Origin: an uncultured SAR86 cluster bacterium
Lineage (GTDB): Bacteria > Pseudomonadota > Gammaproteobacteria > Magnimaribacterales > Magnimaribacteraceae
Direction: 5' to 3'
DNA: 34,775 bases
NCBI GenBank assembly: GCA_902606175.1
Contig: CACLEZ010000013.1
Coordinates: 1 to 34,775, forward strand
Shown: in pieces, positions 1 through 8,700 of the stretch
Position numbering within the stretch: the first letter of the stretch is position 1
Layout: each line of letters starts with the position of its first letter
Position numbers and translations under genes: made by a program
Notes under the pieces: model-generated
Database searches by the model: none
The model's input: the letters and a program-made list of their open reading frames with translations, nothing else
Told to the model about the DNA's origin: nothing

Positions 1-347
1 TTGTGCAAGGTAGAAATCCCGACAAAGCAGAAGAGTTAATTAAAGAGGCTAAATTGCTAGAACAGTCTGGTGCAAGCATGCTTTTATTAGAATGTGTTCC
101 TTCTGAATTAGCAAAAAATATAAGCGAATCTTTAATGATCCCAGTGATAGGTATAGGAGCTGGTGTCGAAGTAGATGGTCAAATAATGGTAAATTATGAT
201 CTGCTTGGTATTACTCAAATGGAAAAGCCTCCTAAATTTGTGAAGAATTACCTGCAAGGCGCATCTTCTATTGAGGAAGCCATAAGAAGTTATGTTTCTG
301 AAGTAAAAGAAAAAAAATTTCCTGGTATAGAACACAGTTTCAAGTAA
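1..347 (+). CDS. panB: 3-methyl-2-oxobutanoate hydroxymethyltransferase, C-terminal part (5' end outside window)
   Basis: PanB transfers a hydroxymethyl group from methylene-tetrahydrofolate to 2-oxoisovalerate to give ketopantoate, the first committed step of pantothenate and CoA synthesis in the cytosol. The reading frame is open from the window edge (first whole codon at position 3), so only about the last 114 residues are seen. They match the PanB C-terminus: VQGR, then LLLECVP, then the family hallmark IPVIGIGAG followed by DGQI, and a C-terminal PGIEHSF. The apparent GTG at position 3 is an internal Val codon, not a start. The stop overlaps the panC ATG by one base (TAATG), so the two are translationally coupled. 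Confidence 0.95.
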   Translation, partial: VQGRNPDKAEELIKEAKLLEQSGASMLLLECVPSELAKNISESLMIPVIGIGAGVEVDGQIMVNYDLLGITQMEKPPKFVKNYLQGASSIEEAIRSYVSEVKEKKFPGIEHSFK

Positions 348-1174
348 TGCTGATAATCTCCGATACTGCTGAACTTGAAGAGGCATTAAGGATACACCGA
401 AGAAAATTCAAGCACATATCCTTAGTCCCTACGATGGGAAATCTTCATGAAGGTCATTTAAAGTTAGTAAATCAAGCAAGTGAAATTTCTGATTTCGTAT
501 GTGTTTCCATCTTTGTTAATCCTCTTCAGTTTGGACCAAAAGAGGATTACAGTGCTTATCCCAGAACTTTAGATGAAGATATTAGTAAACTAGAAAACAC
601 AAATTGTTCTCTTCTATTCCTTCCAGAGTCAAAGGATTTACTACTTAATATACGAGAATGCAAAGCCGATCCTTACTTATCCTCAATTTTATGTGGAAAA
701 ACAAGAACAAATCATTTTGATGGAGTAGTCACGATAGTCAACAGACTTTTTGAATTATTTAAACCAAAATCAACTTATTTTGGCGAAAAAGATTACCAAC
801 AATTGATGATTATTAAAGAGTTTGTTGCCAGAGATGATCTAAATATTAAGATTGAAGGAATATCAACTGAAAGAGAGGAGTCTGGTTTAGCAAAAAGTAG
901 TAGGAACAAGTATTTGAGCAATGACGAAAAAGAGAAGGCATCCTTAATCTATAGAAGCTTATGCAAAGTAAGACAATCTATTCTAGATTTATCGTCTCTA
1001 GATCAAGCTATATGTGAAGCTATCGAATTACTGGAAGAAAACAGTTTTAAAGTTGACTACTTCGAGGCAAGATCTAGAGTAAGTTTAAAGTCATCTAATG
1101 ATCTCGAAGATATTATTCTTTTTTGTGCAGCTACTATCAATAATGTGAGATTAATAGATAACCTTAAGGTTTAG
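347..1174 (+). CDS. panC: pantothenate synthetase
   Basis: PanC joins pantoate and beta-alanine using ATP, through a pantoyl-adenylate, to make pantothenate. The 275 residues are close to the family's usual length. Visible motifs are the nucleotide-binding PTMGNLHEGH (about residues 28-37, the HIGH-type signature), FGPKEDYSAYPRT (62-74), YFGEKDYQQ (144-152) and the KMSKS-equivalent loop GLAKSSRNKYLS (180-191). The ATG overlaps the panB stop by one base. The next gene starts 5 bp after the stop, so panB, panC and that kinase are likely co-transcribed. Confidence 0.95.
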   Translation: MLIISDTAELEEALRIHRRKFKHISLVPTMGNLHEGHLKLVNQASEISDFVCVSIFVNPLQFGPKEDYSAYPRTLDEDISKLENTNCSLLFLPESKDLLLNIRECKADPYLSSILCGKTRTNHFDGVVTIVNRLFELFKPKSTYFGEKDYQQLMIIKEFVARDDLNIKIEGISTEREESGLAKSSRNKYLSNDEKEKASLIYRSLCKVRQSILDLSSLDQAICEAIELLEENSFKVDYFEARSRVSLKSSNDLEDIILFCAATINNVRLIDNLKV

Positions 1175-1179
1175 TTGGT

Positions 1180-2073
1180 GTGAAACGAATACATGAAAAA
1201 GATTTATTTGAAGTATCAGATACTTTTTATCCTCATGGAAGGCTTATTAACGCAAAAAGGTTAGAGGGAGGGTTTTCATGCGATGTCTTCATTCTGGATA
1301 TCCAAACAACTAATAAAGAAGCCAAATTAGTTTTCCGATCCGAGGGCTCTTATCCAGCTGATAACTCAATTGAAACAGAATTTAATTTACTCAAAGTACT
1401 CAATAAAACCAACTTACCAGTTTCTGAAGCAATCTATTTAGACACAAGCTGTAAGATTTTACATAGACCTTTCATGATAATGTCTTACTTAGATGGATCT
1501 TTAGGAACTTCAAATGAAAAAGTAATTTGCGATCATGAATTGATGGCAACTCAACTTAGAAATATCCATCAAATAAAAATTGATAATTTACCTGAGTTAT
1601 CTCTTAGAGTTGATCCTCTAGATCAATTACTTGCTTATATTCCAAAAGGAAGAGATTGGAATGAGATTAGAAACTTTATAAAAAATCTTTCTATAGATGA
1701 ATATAAAGGAAAAAAATGCCTTTTACATGGAGACTATTGGCCAGGGAACATACTTTGGAACAATGAAAACATAAGCGGTATTCTTGATTGGGAATATGCC
1801 GCTATTGGAGATCCGCTCGCAGACCTTGCTGTGACTTGTTTGGATGCAAGATACTCTAATGGAGAAATAGGAATGAATTCCTTCAAGCAAAAGTACCTTG
1901 GAAACGAAAAGATTGATGAATATAGATTTAATCTTTGGTTAATTTATATTGCTGCATCTACACTGCATTACATAAATAATTGGAACCTGGATAAGCAAAC
2001 AAAAACTATAATGAAACGAGAGTCAAAATTAACGATATTGAGTTCTTTTAACATTATTAAGAATCAGTCATAG
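1180..2073 (+). CDS. APH/choline-kinase-like phosphotransferase, substrate unknown
   Basis: A 297-residue member of the aminoglycoside phosphotransferase (APH) fold, which phosphorylates small hydroxylated molecules with ATP. The catalytic loop HGDYWPGNI (about 183-191) holds the Brenner-type Asp and Asn, and ILDWEYAAIGDPLADLA (201-217) holds the metal-binding Asp and the downstream DPL.DLA helix. The N-terminal glycine-rich stretch LEGGFSCDVF (28-37) fits the nucleotide-binding lobe. The start is GTG at 1180, 5 bp after panC; there is no better in-frame start nearby. Relatives range from choline, homoserine and sugar kinases to drug-resistance enzymes, and the sequence does not settle the substrate. 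The link to pantothenate synthesis is positional only. Confidence 0.8.
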   Translation: MKRIHEKDLFEVSDTFYPHGRLINAKRLEGGFSCDVFILDIQTTNKEAKLVFRSEGSYPADNSIETEFNLLKVLNKTNLPVSEAIYLDTSCKILHRPFMIMSYLDGSLGTSNEKVICDHELMATQLRNIHQIKIDNLPELSLRVDPLDQLLAYIPKGRDWNEIRNFIKNLSIDEYKGKKCLLHGDYWPGNILWNNENISGILDWEYAAIGDPLADLAVTCLDARYSNGEIGMNSFKQKYLGNEKIDEYRFNLWLIYIAASTLHYINNWNLDKQTKTIMKRESKLTILSSFNIIKNQS

Positions 2074-2184
2074 GATAATCATACAAGAACCTAGTTTTCC
2101 ATTGAGCAGTGGTGCATATTCATTAAACCTATAGACTCAATAAAGAATGAAATGTTATTCTGATTTAAATTCTGGGGACATCTT

Positions 2185-2736
2185 ATGAGAAAATATATTC
2201 TAGTAATTTTTTTAGGCATTTTCGCTTTATCAGTTTCAAGTTCACCTATCTGTAATATCAATCAAGAACTTAACAAAGATACTGCAGCTAAATTAAGTGA
2301 ATTTAGAGATCAGACCTATTCAACCTGTTTAACATGTGCTGATAGTTCTTGTCAGTTGAAAACCTGGCCTGAAGAAAAAAAAGGCGATGAGGCAGTGTGT
2401 AAACTACTTTTTTGCACACCTAGTTATGTTTCCAAATTTTTTGAAAAGCCCGATAACGTTAAATCTGGCAAAACTAAAATTGAATTTTCCTACATCATTA
2501 ATTCCAAGGGGAAAATAAAAGATGTAGAAGTAAAATCTGCCAAAGGTGCTATGAATGCTAGGGAGTCTTATAAATACTTACAAAGCTTTACTTCTAAAAC
2601 TCAATTTGAGCCCTTATTAATTAATGATAAGGCAATAACATTAATTGATATTAAAGGAGAGCATATTGCCTACACAGGAAAATACGAAGACATTGATAAA
2701 AATATGCCGGTAAATCAAGGGATTTGGAGAAATTAG
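2185..2736 (+). CDS. secreted Cys-rich protein with a TonB C-terminal-like domain
   Basis: The 183-residue product begins with a clear signal peptide (MRKYILVIFLGIFALSVSSS) and is predicted to be exported. The mature part has six cysteines (about 23, 48, 51, 56, 72 and 77), including CLTCADSSC, in the N-terminal half, which suggests disulfides in the periplasm. Residues about 96-157 (KTKIEFSYIINSKGKIKDVEV, later FEPLLINDKAIT) resemble the C-terminal beta-alpha-beta domain of TonB-family proteins. There is no Pro-rich linker as in true TonB. The RBS is a GGGGA about 8 nt upstream of the ATG. The 111-bp spacer before it has no promoter I would defend. Function unknown. Confidence 0.6.
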   Translation: MRKYILVIFLGIFALSVSSSPICNINQELNKDTAAKLSEFRDQTYSTCLTCADSSCQLKTWPEEKKGDEAVCKLLFCTPSYVSKFFEKPDNVKSGKTKIEFSYIINSKGKIKDVEVKSAKGAMNARESYKYLQSFTSKTQFEPLLINDKAITLIDIKGEHIAYTGKYEDIDKNMPVNQGIWRN

Positions 2737-2751
2737 GCAGTTAAAAATTAG

Positions 2752-3843
2752 ATGATCGAAAAATCTAAGTTTATTCGTGAATTAGAATTTGTTTCCACGG
2801 ATAAGGAATTTATCGAGCCATATAATGTATTGATAGATTCCCTCAATGATGAGGCGAATTTAGGTTCTATCGGGCAACTAGCTGTTGAATATCAATTAAA
2901 ACAACACATAAATAACCGAATACTCATCGACAAGGCCTATAGCTTAAAAAATCATTCAGTATCAAAGCCTCTCATTGTCATTGGTTTGCCTAGATCAGGA
3001 ACAACATTTTTATTTAATCTTCTAAGCAAAGATCAAGATAACAGAAGTCCCTTATTTTGGGAGATGATGAAGCCTTTTCCTTTGCTAAATAAAGACGGCT
3101 TTAGAAAGAAAGTAAGAATATTGCAATCTGATTTAATTTTATTCTTTAAAGAAAGATTTATACCAAATCTAGATAATCTTCACAAAATAAAATCTACTAG
3201 TCCTGAAGAATGTCTGCTAATTAAGGTATTTGGTCTACAAAGTATTTTATATTTCTATATGGCGAATGTTCCTACTTACTTAAATTATTTATCAAATTGT
3301 GATACACGGATTAGTTATTCATGGCACCATAAATTTTTAAGTATTCTTGAGAATCAACTAAAGCCCACGAGATGGTTACTTAAAGACCCCAGCCACTTGG
3401 GTAATCTTAAAGAAATATTAAGCATTTATCCTGATGCATGTTTTATTCACATTACTCGAGATCCTGCCGAAACTATTCCTTCGATTTGTAGCTTAACAGC
3501 GCAAGTAAGAAAAGGGTTTTCGAAAGATTTGGATACAAAGCGCTTAGGTCAAGAGACACTTAATTTTTGGGCAAAATCGAATGACAAGAATGAAGCCCAA
3601 AGATCTGACTTATCCTCAAATCAATATATACAAGTTCAATATGAAGATTTATTAGATGACCCAATTAATTTAATAAAAGACATATACAAAAATTTTTCTA
3701 TTTCTTTGGACGATCGAACTCTATCTCTCATGAATGCTTATATCGAGGAAGGTTCTAGTGAAGCGAAAGCTGAACATAAATATTCTTTAGAAGATTATGG
3801 ACTTGAAAGGGCAGAAGTACATAATAAGCTGAATTATTCTTAA
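2752..3843 (+). CDS. PAPS-dependent sulfotransferase family protein
   Basis: This 363-residue cytosolic protein carries the two co-substrate motifs of the sulfotransferase superfamily (Sulfotransfer_3-like). The 5'-phosphosulfate loop is IGLPRSGTTF (about 77-86). The 3'-phosphate site is the strand-loop-helix FIHITRDPAETIPSICS (231-247). LLKDPSHLGNL (209-219) and a C-terminal YEDLLDDP (297-304) are also typical. Such enzymes move sulfate from PAPS to a hydroxyl or amine on a sugar, lipid or small molecule; the acceptor is not evident. It sits 15 bp after the TonB-like gene and 14 bp before an APS-kinase-like gene, so local PAPS supply is an attractive idea. No membrane segment is seen. Confidence 0.85.
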   Translation: MIEKSKFIRELEFVSTDKEFIEPYNVLIDSLNDEANLGSIGQLAVEYQLKQHINNRILIDKAYSLKNHSVSKPLIVIGLPRSGTTFLFNLLSKDQDNRSPLFWEMMKPFPLLNKDGFRKKVRILQSDLILFFKERFIPNLDNLHKIKSTSPEECLLIKVFGLQSILYFYMANVPTYLNYLSNCDTRISYSWHHKFLSILENQLKPTRWLLKDPSHLGNLKEILSIYPDACFIHITRDPAETIPSICSLTAQVRKGFSKDLDTKRLGQETLNFWAKSNDKNEAQRSDLSSNQYIQVQYEDLLDDPINLIKDIYKNFSISLDDRTLSLMNAYIEEGSSEAKAEHKYSLEDYGLERAEVHNKLNYS

Positions 3844-3857
3844 ATTATTACTTAAAT

Positions 3858-4268
3858 ATGAAAATTCTTGTTATGGGATTACCCGGGAGCGGTAAAACCT
3901 ATTTATCCGAAAGACTCCAGCCATTGCTAGAGTCCGCCTGGTTTAATGCTGATAAAGTCAGATCTATGGCAGGTGATTGGGATTTTAGTGAGGAAGGCAG
4001 ATTAAGACAAAGTTTAAGAATGAAATCAATTGCTGATTTCGAATCGCATCATAATAGGATTGTGATTTGTGACTTCGTTTGCCCAACTCAAGAAACCAGG
4101 AAGATATTTGATGCAGATATAACTATTTGGCTTGATACCATTGTAGAAGGTCGCTTTGAAGACACTAATGCATTGTTTGAACCACCTTCTTCAGTTGATT
4201 TTCATATCACTGAATGGAACGACCACAATCATGAAGACATAGCAAAACAAATTAAAAAAAATGTTTGA
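3858..4268 (+). CDS. short APS-kinase-like P-loop kinase
   Basis: A 136-residue P-loop protein resembling the adenylylsulfate kinase (CysC) family but clearly shorter than the usual 180-200 residues. The Walker A is MGLPGSGKT (about 6-14). FNADKVR (29-35) lines up with the LDGDNVR motif of APS kinases, DFSEEGRLRQSLRM (42-55) with their FSEEDR..N region, and DFVCPTQETR (72-81) with their F.SP...R segment. It overlaps the next gene by 8 bp, and the pair is probably co-translated. True APS kinase activity is plausible next to a sulfotransferase, but the degraded DGD motif (NAD here) and short length leave other small-molecule kinase roles open. Confidence 0.7.
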   Translation: MKILVMGLPGSGKTYLSERLQPLLESAWFNADKVRSMAGDWDFSEEGRLRQSLRMKSIADFESHHNRIVICDFVCPTQETRKIFDADITIWLDTIVEGRFEDTNALFEPPSSVDFHITEWNDHNHEDIAKQIKKNV

Positions 4269-4653
4269 TTGGAAAAAACCAACAGTTCAAATGTTAGGCA
4301 GATGGCAACCTTGGCATACAGGACATCAAGAATTATTTAAAAGAGCGATAGAAAAAACTGGGCAAGTCATGATCCAAGTCCGAGATGTACATGGCGCCTC
4401 GGGTGGTGATGGCCAAGATGATAACCCCTTCGACTGGGATGAGGTTTGTAGAAATATTTCTGATGGACTCCTTGTAGATGGATACGAAAGAGGAATTCAC
4501 TATGAAATTATGATGGTCCCTAATATCGTAAATATTACTTATGGCAGGGGAGTCGGATACGTCTTTGAAGAAGAAACTTTTGATGATTCGGTAACTAAAA
4601 TTAGTGCAACTAAGATAAGAAAAAAAATGAGAGAAGAAGGAGATCTAGATTAA
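4261..4653 (+). CDS. small nucleotidyltransferase (HxGH / ISxTxIR family)
   Basis: A 130-residue Rossmann-like nucleotidyltransferase. GRWQPWHTGH (about 13-22) contains the HxGH signature that binds the nucleotide phosphates, and ISATKIRKKM (114-123) is the family's C-terminal ISxTxIR motif. This superfamily includes NMN adenylyltransferase, glycerol-3-phosphate cytidylyltransferase, phosphopantetheine adenylyltransferase and the core of ATP sulfurylase. The GRWQPWH form is closest to the NMN-type branch by eye. The ATG lies inside the end of the kinase gene (8-bp overlap) and the next gene starts 3 bp later. The substrate is unknown; neighbours hint at sulfate activation or activation of a sugar or alcohol phosphate. 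Confidence 0.75.
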   Translation: MFDWKKPTVQMLGRWQPWHTGHQELFKRAIEKTGQVMIQVRDVHGASGGDGQDDNPFDWDEVCRNISDGLLVDGYERGIHYEIMMVPNIVNITYGRGVGYVFEEETFDDSVTKISATKIRKKMREEGDLD

Positions 4654-4656
4654 CGC

Positions 4657-5613
4657 ATGAAAATTTGCTTGAGTGAGTTTACCTATAAATCTTTTGAGGA
4701 ACTGCTAGAAAAAAACTTCAAAAACGATGAATTCATTCTTATAGATTCAGAGGCTAATATAACATCAGGAGAGGGTAAGCCAGATATTGCTTTGGTCTCT
4801 TACGAACTTATGTTCAAGGCTTTGAAGTCAGAAAGTTTTTTCGAAAGATATCTCGCTTTGATTGATGAGTGCTCTTTTGTGCAAGGATCATGGGCTGGTA
4901 CCGAATCTCCTCAAGCACAAGCCTTAATTTCTCATGCTAAAATTTTTTCTCATGGAGGTGGTCTTCATGCCATTCCAATAGCCACTTATGTTTTTGCACA
5001 GATTTTAAGATCTATAAAATCTATAGATGCTCACATTGAACTTCAAAGAGAAAAGAGCTGGAAACAAATGATGTCTGTAGGAGAGCTTACGGACATGACA
5101 ATAGGAATTACTGGATTTGGTGGCATAGGACAAGAAGTAGCAAGAATAGCTAAAGCTTTTCGCATGAAAGTATACGCTACAAAGAGAACACCTGTAATAT
5201 CAGATAATCTTGATCAGTTATTCAAACCAAGTGAACTAGATGAGATGCTCCCTCTTTGTGATTTTGTAATAAATTGTCTTCCATCTAGTGAAGAAACTTA
5301 TAGAGTTTTTTCAAAGTCTAGATTTGAATTAATGAAAACATCCTCGATGTTTATAAATGTAGGCAGAGGAGAATCAGTAGATGAAGTTAGTCTAGCGGAA
5401 GCTCTTCAAGAGAAGAAAATATTATGCGCTGCTATTGATACAACTGACCCAGAACCTCTTGATTCGAGTTCACCTTTATGGACTCTAGAAAATTGTTTTA
5501 TTACCCCCCATGATTCAGCTTGGGGTCCAAGGGCACCTTTGAGAGCGGTTGAACTGTTTATTGATAATTACAGGCGTTTGAAAGAGGGTAAAAAATTACT
5601 AAATCAAGTATAA
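4657..5613 (+). CDS. D-isomer-specific 2-hydroxyacid dehydrogenase
   Basis: This 318-residue NAD(P)-dependent enzyme of the D-2-hydroxyacid dehydrogenase family reduces a 2-oxoacid or oxidises a D-2-hydroxyacid. The dinucleotide fold is GITGFGGIGQEVA (about 150-162). The catalytic Arg is in FINVGRGE (R237), the Glu in DTTDPEPLD (E266) and the His in ITPHDSAWG (H285), so the triad is intact. It resembles the GhrA/SerA-like broad family; the substrate cannot be named. It is the last gene of the plus-strand run and ends one base before a strong terminator. Confidence 0.88.
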   Translation: MKICLSEFTYKSFEELLEKNFKNDEFILIDSEANITSGEGKPDIALVSYELMFKALKSESFFERYLALIDECSFVQGSWAGTESPQAQALISHAKIFSHGGGLHAIPIATYVFAQILRSIKSIDAHIELQREKSWKQMMSVGELTDMTIGITGFGGIGQEVARIAKAFRMKVYATKRTPVISDNLDQLFKPSELDEMLPLCDFVINCLPSSEETYRVFSKSRFELMKTSSMFINVGRGESVDEVSLAEALQEKKILCAAIDTTDPEPLDSSSPLWTLENCFITPHDSAWGPRAPLRAVELFIDNYRRLKEGKKLLNQV

Positions 5614-5637
5614 AAAAGGCCGCTTGTGCGGCCTTTT
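5614..5637. terminator. bidirectional intrinsic terminator between convergent genes
   Basis: A perfect 10-bp stem AAAAGGCCGC / GCGGCCTTTT with a TTGT loop. A-tract and T-tract flank both sides, so it can stop transcription from the dehydrogenase (plus) and from the aldehyde dehydrogenase (minus), whose stop codon lies 15 bp away. Confidence 0.93.
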
Positions 5638-5651
5638 AAGTTAGAGAAGCT

Positions 5652-7082
5652 TTAGCCAGTAAAGCCTACTACAGCTTTAACTTCTAAGAATTCTTCGAAT
5701 CCAAATAGACCCCATTCTCTTCCATTTCCAGACTGTTTATACCCACCAAATGGAGTTGTAAAATCTGCACCGGCTCCATTAATAGCTATACTTCCAGCTC
5801 TTATTCTGTTTGCAACTTTTTTAGCATGCTCTACATCTCCAGATGACACATAACCATAAAGGCCGTACTCAGTATCATTAGCGATTTCAATTGCTTCTTC
5901 CTCATCTTTGTAAGGAAGGATTGAAAGAACAGGACCAAATATCTCTTCTCTTGCAATTGTCATATCATTGTTAACATTTGCAAATACTGTTGGTCTAACA
6001 AAGTATCCTGCATTTAGACCTTCGGGTTTTCCTGGTCCGCCTGCTATAAGTTCAGCTCCTTCTTCAATTCCTTTCTCAATAAGACCTTGAATTTTATTGA
6101 ATTGAACATCGCTCACTACCGGTCCAATACCAGTATCTTCTGCAAAAGGGTCGCCGACTTTTGTAGCTTCAGCCGTTTTCTTTGCAATTTCTTTTGCTTC
6201 TTCGTGCCTAGATTCTGGAACCAACATTCTAGTAGGGGCATTACAAGACTGACCGCTATTATTGAAACAGTGCTTTGCACCTCCAGATATAGCAGATTCA
6301 AAATCTGCATCATCTAATATTATGTTTGCAGATTTTCCTCCTAACTCTTGAGCCACTCTCTTAACAGTGTCCGCAGCACCTTTGGCAACCGCTATTCCGG
6401 CTCGTGTTGAGCCAGTGAAAGACATCATATCAATGCTCGGATGAGAAGACATTGCTTCACCGACTGTAGGACCATCTCCATTGACTAGATTGAAAACTCC
6501 TGCGGGCACACCAGCTTCATGAAGTATTTCAGCAAAGATCATTGCATTTAGAGGAGCCATTTCAGTTGGTTTTAGAACCATCGTACATCCTGCAGCTAGT
6601 GCAGGGGCTACTTTGCAGGAGATCTGGTTAATGGGCCAGTTCCATGGAGTAATCATACCTACAACACCTATAGGTTCGCGTCTTAGGACTGTTTTACCTC
6701 TTGTTTCTTCCCACTCGAAGTTTTGTAAGACTTCTATTGCTTGTGCAAAATGACCAAGGCCTGTTGCCGCTTGCGCTGCTTTCGACAAAGATAATGGGGC
6801 TCCCATTTCTGAAGAAATAGTTTCAGCTATTTCGTCATATCTAGATTGATAGACCTCAACAATCTTTCCAAGTATGGCTAATCTTTCTTCGACCGTGGTT
6901 TGGCTAAAGCTATCAAAGGCTTCGGATGCTGCTTTGACGGCATTATCTACGTCAGCAGAACTCCCCATAGCAATTTGTCCTATTACTTCTTCGTTTGAAG
7001 GGTTTAAAACATCAAACATGTTTTTTCCTTCCACAGGATCAACCCATTCTCCGTTTATATAAAATTGTTCATAAGTTTTCAT
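5652..7082 (-). CDS. aldehyde dehydrogenase family protein
   Basis: A 476-residue NAD(P)-dependent aldehyde dehydrogenase, which oxidises an aldehyde to the acid. It has the full set of motifs: PWNWP (about 146-150, oxyanion Asn), KPTEMAPL (171-178, cofactor), FTGSTRAG (222-229), ELGGKS (246-251, general-base Glu) and NNSGQSCNAPTR (274-285, catalytic Cys near 280). The C-terminus ends with PFGGYKQSGNGRE-type residues as usual. Substrate is not evident. The RBS GGAG is about 8 nt before the ATG. It lies 71 bp downstream of the carboxyltransferase gene on the same strand and may be co-transcribed. Confidence 0.93.
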   Translation of the reverse strand: MKTYEQFYINGEWVDPVEGKNMFDVLNPSNEEVIGQIAMGSSADVDNAVKAASEAFDSFSQTTVEERLAILGKIVEVYQSRYDEIAETISSEMGAPLSLSKAAQAATGLGHFAQAIEVLQNFEWEETRGKTVLRREPIGVVGMITPWNWPINQISCKVAPALAAGCTMVLKPTEMAPLNAMIFAEILHEAGVPAGVFNLVNGDGPTVGEAMSSHPSIDMMSFTGSTRAGIAVAKGAADTVKRVAQELGGKSANIILDDADFESAISGGAKHCFNNSGQSCNAPTRMLVPESRHEEAKEIAKKTAEATKVGDPFAEDTGIGPVVSDVQFNKIQGLIEKGIEEGAELIAGGPGKPEGLNAGYFVRPTVFANVNNDMTIAREEIFGPVLSILPYKDEEEAIEIANDTEYGLYGYVSSGDVEHAKKVANRIRAGSIAINGAGADFTTPFGGYKQSGNGREWGLFGFEEFLEVKAVVGFTG

Positions 7083-7153
7083 TATTACTCTCCGTATATT
7101 TGACCTGTAAGTATATATTAGGATTAGACAAAGTTAAGTTAAATTTACTTTGT

Positions 7154-8692
7154 TTACCTGCTCATTAGACTGGCTTTGAGTTGGCTTTGAATTCTTTCAG
7201 CCCATAATGAAATATATTTTCTTGTCTCCCGAGGATCTATTATTTCATGAACGGAAAAAGCTTCCGCCCTAGGAAATGGATTCTGATTTTTAGCCATTTT
7301 TTCTTCTAGTTCTTTTCTTTTTGCTTCAGGATCTTCCGCCTCAGAAATTTCCTTTTTAAAAGCTACAGCTACTCCACCTTCTAATGGAAGCGGTCCAGAC
7401 TCTGCAGAAGGCCAGGCAAGAACATAACCATCTGGACCATAATGCGCTGCAGCAGCTACCCCGAATGATTTTCTAATCATTACCGTAGTCCAGGGAACCG
7501 TAGATTCTGTAGTGGCTAATACTGCTTCGGTACCATGTAAAATTGTTCCAGCTTTTTCTGCATCTGGTCCTATTAGGAATCCTGGTTCGTCTACTAAGCT
7601 AACAATTGGAATATTAAAAGTGTCACATAATCGTATGAATCTGGTGGTTTTTTGGGCACCTTCTGCAGACATTGACCCGGCATAAAAATTTGAATCATTA
7701 GCAAATATCGCAACTGCATACCCATTAATCCTTGCAAAACCCGTAATTATGCCTCGTCCATAATATCTAGTCATTTCAAAGAAAGAATCCTTATCAAATA
7801 TCAATTTGACTATGTCTCTCATTTCGTAGGATCTTTTTCTATCTTTTGGAATAATTGATAGTAAATCTTCTTCCATTCTTTCTATTGGATCGTCACAATC
7901 TAGTTTTTCAGTAATTTCATATTTATTTTGAGGAAAATAAGAAAGGAATTTCTTGATTTGAAGGAATGCATCTTGTTCTGTAGTGGCAACATTATCTGTC
8001 ACGCCATTTACCTTGTGGATTTCAGAACCACCTAACTCTTCTTTAGACATCTTTTTCCCAAAAGCTCTTTCTACAACCGCAGGACCTGCAACAAGTATTT
8101 GAGCCGTTTCTTTTGTCATTACTCTAAAATGTGAACCAACAAATCTAGCAGCAGGCATACCTGCAACAGGACCTAATGCTGCTGACGCTACTGGAATTTC
8201 TCTCAACGTATCTGCAATAGATTTAAACCTAGACTTTGAAAAGACGGGATCACCTCCATAGCCTCCAGATTTTTTTCCAGGACCAGCAACAGATCCGCCA
8301 CCACCTTCATGAAGCCTGATAAGCGGGATTTTGTACTTAAGGGCAAGCTCCTCTGTATAAACACTTTTTCTTAGACCTGCTGAATTAGGTGATCCACCTT
8401 TAACCGTAAAGTCTTCTCCGCCAACTACAACTTGTTTATTATTAATTTTGCCAAAACCTAGGATAAAATTTGCGGGTGTTAAAGATTCCAGCTTACCTTC
8501 TTCATTAAGTTCTGACCCGCCTGCGATTTCACCTTGTTCTTGAAAAGAGTTAGGATCTAACAAAAGCTCTATTCTTTCTCTTAAAGTTAGCCTTCCTTTT
8601 GCATGTTGAAGCTTAATAGCTTCCTTTCCACCTTGTGCCTTAGCAAGCTTTCTTCTTTTTTTAATTTCTGTTGTTTCTTTTTTCCAACTCAT
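7154..8692 (-). CDS. acyl-CoA carboxylase carboxyltransferase (beta) subunit
   Basis: This 512-residue protein belongs to the biotin-dependent carboxyltransferase family (propionyl-, methylcrotonyl- or geranyl-CoA carboxylase beta subunits), which moves CO2 from carboxybiotin to an acyl-CoA. The N-terminus (MSWKKE..., then HAKGRLTLRERIELLLDP) is diagnostic. The two crotonase-like lobes are visible: GGGGSVAGPG near the acyl-CoA pocket in the first, and SLVDEPGFLIGPDAEKAG, GAQKTTRF and AAAAHYG in the second. No biotin carboxylase or biotin carrier gene is adjacent, so the alpha subunit must be elsewhere. The exact acyl-CoA is not resolved. The ATG is only 8 nt from a tRNA 3' end and has no convincing Shine-Dalgarno sequence. 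Confidence 0.92.
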   Translation of the reverse strand: MSWKKETTEIKKRRKLAKAQGGKEAIKLQHAKGRLTLRERIELLLDPNSFQEQGEIAGGSELNEEGKLESLTPANFILGFGKINNKQVVVGGEDFTVKGGSPNSAGLRKSVYTEELALKYKIPLIRLHEGGGGSVAGPGKKSGGYGGDPVFSKSRFKSIADTLREIPVASAALGPVAGMPAARFVGSHFRVMTKETAQILVAGPAVVERAFGKKMSKEELGGSEIHKVNGVTDNVATTEQDAFLQIKKFLSYFPQNKYEITEKLDCDDPIERMEEDLLSIIPKDRKRSYEMRDIVKLIFDKDSFFEMTRYYGRGIITGFARINGYAVAIFANDSNFYAGSMSAEGAQKTTRFIRLCDTFNIPIVSLVDEPGFLIGPDAEKAGTILHGTEAVLATTESTVPWTTVMIRKSFGVAAAAHYGPDGYVLAWPSAESGPLPLEGGVAVAFKKEISEAEDPEAKRKELEEKMAKNQNPFPRAEAFSVHEIIDPRETRKYISLWAERIQSQLKASLMSR

Positions 8693-8700
8693 AATTCTAG

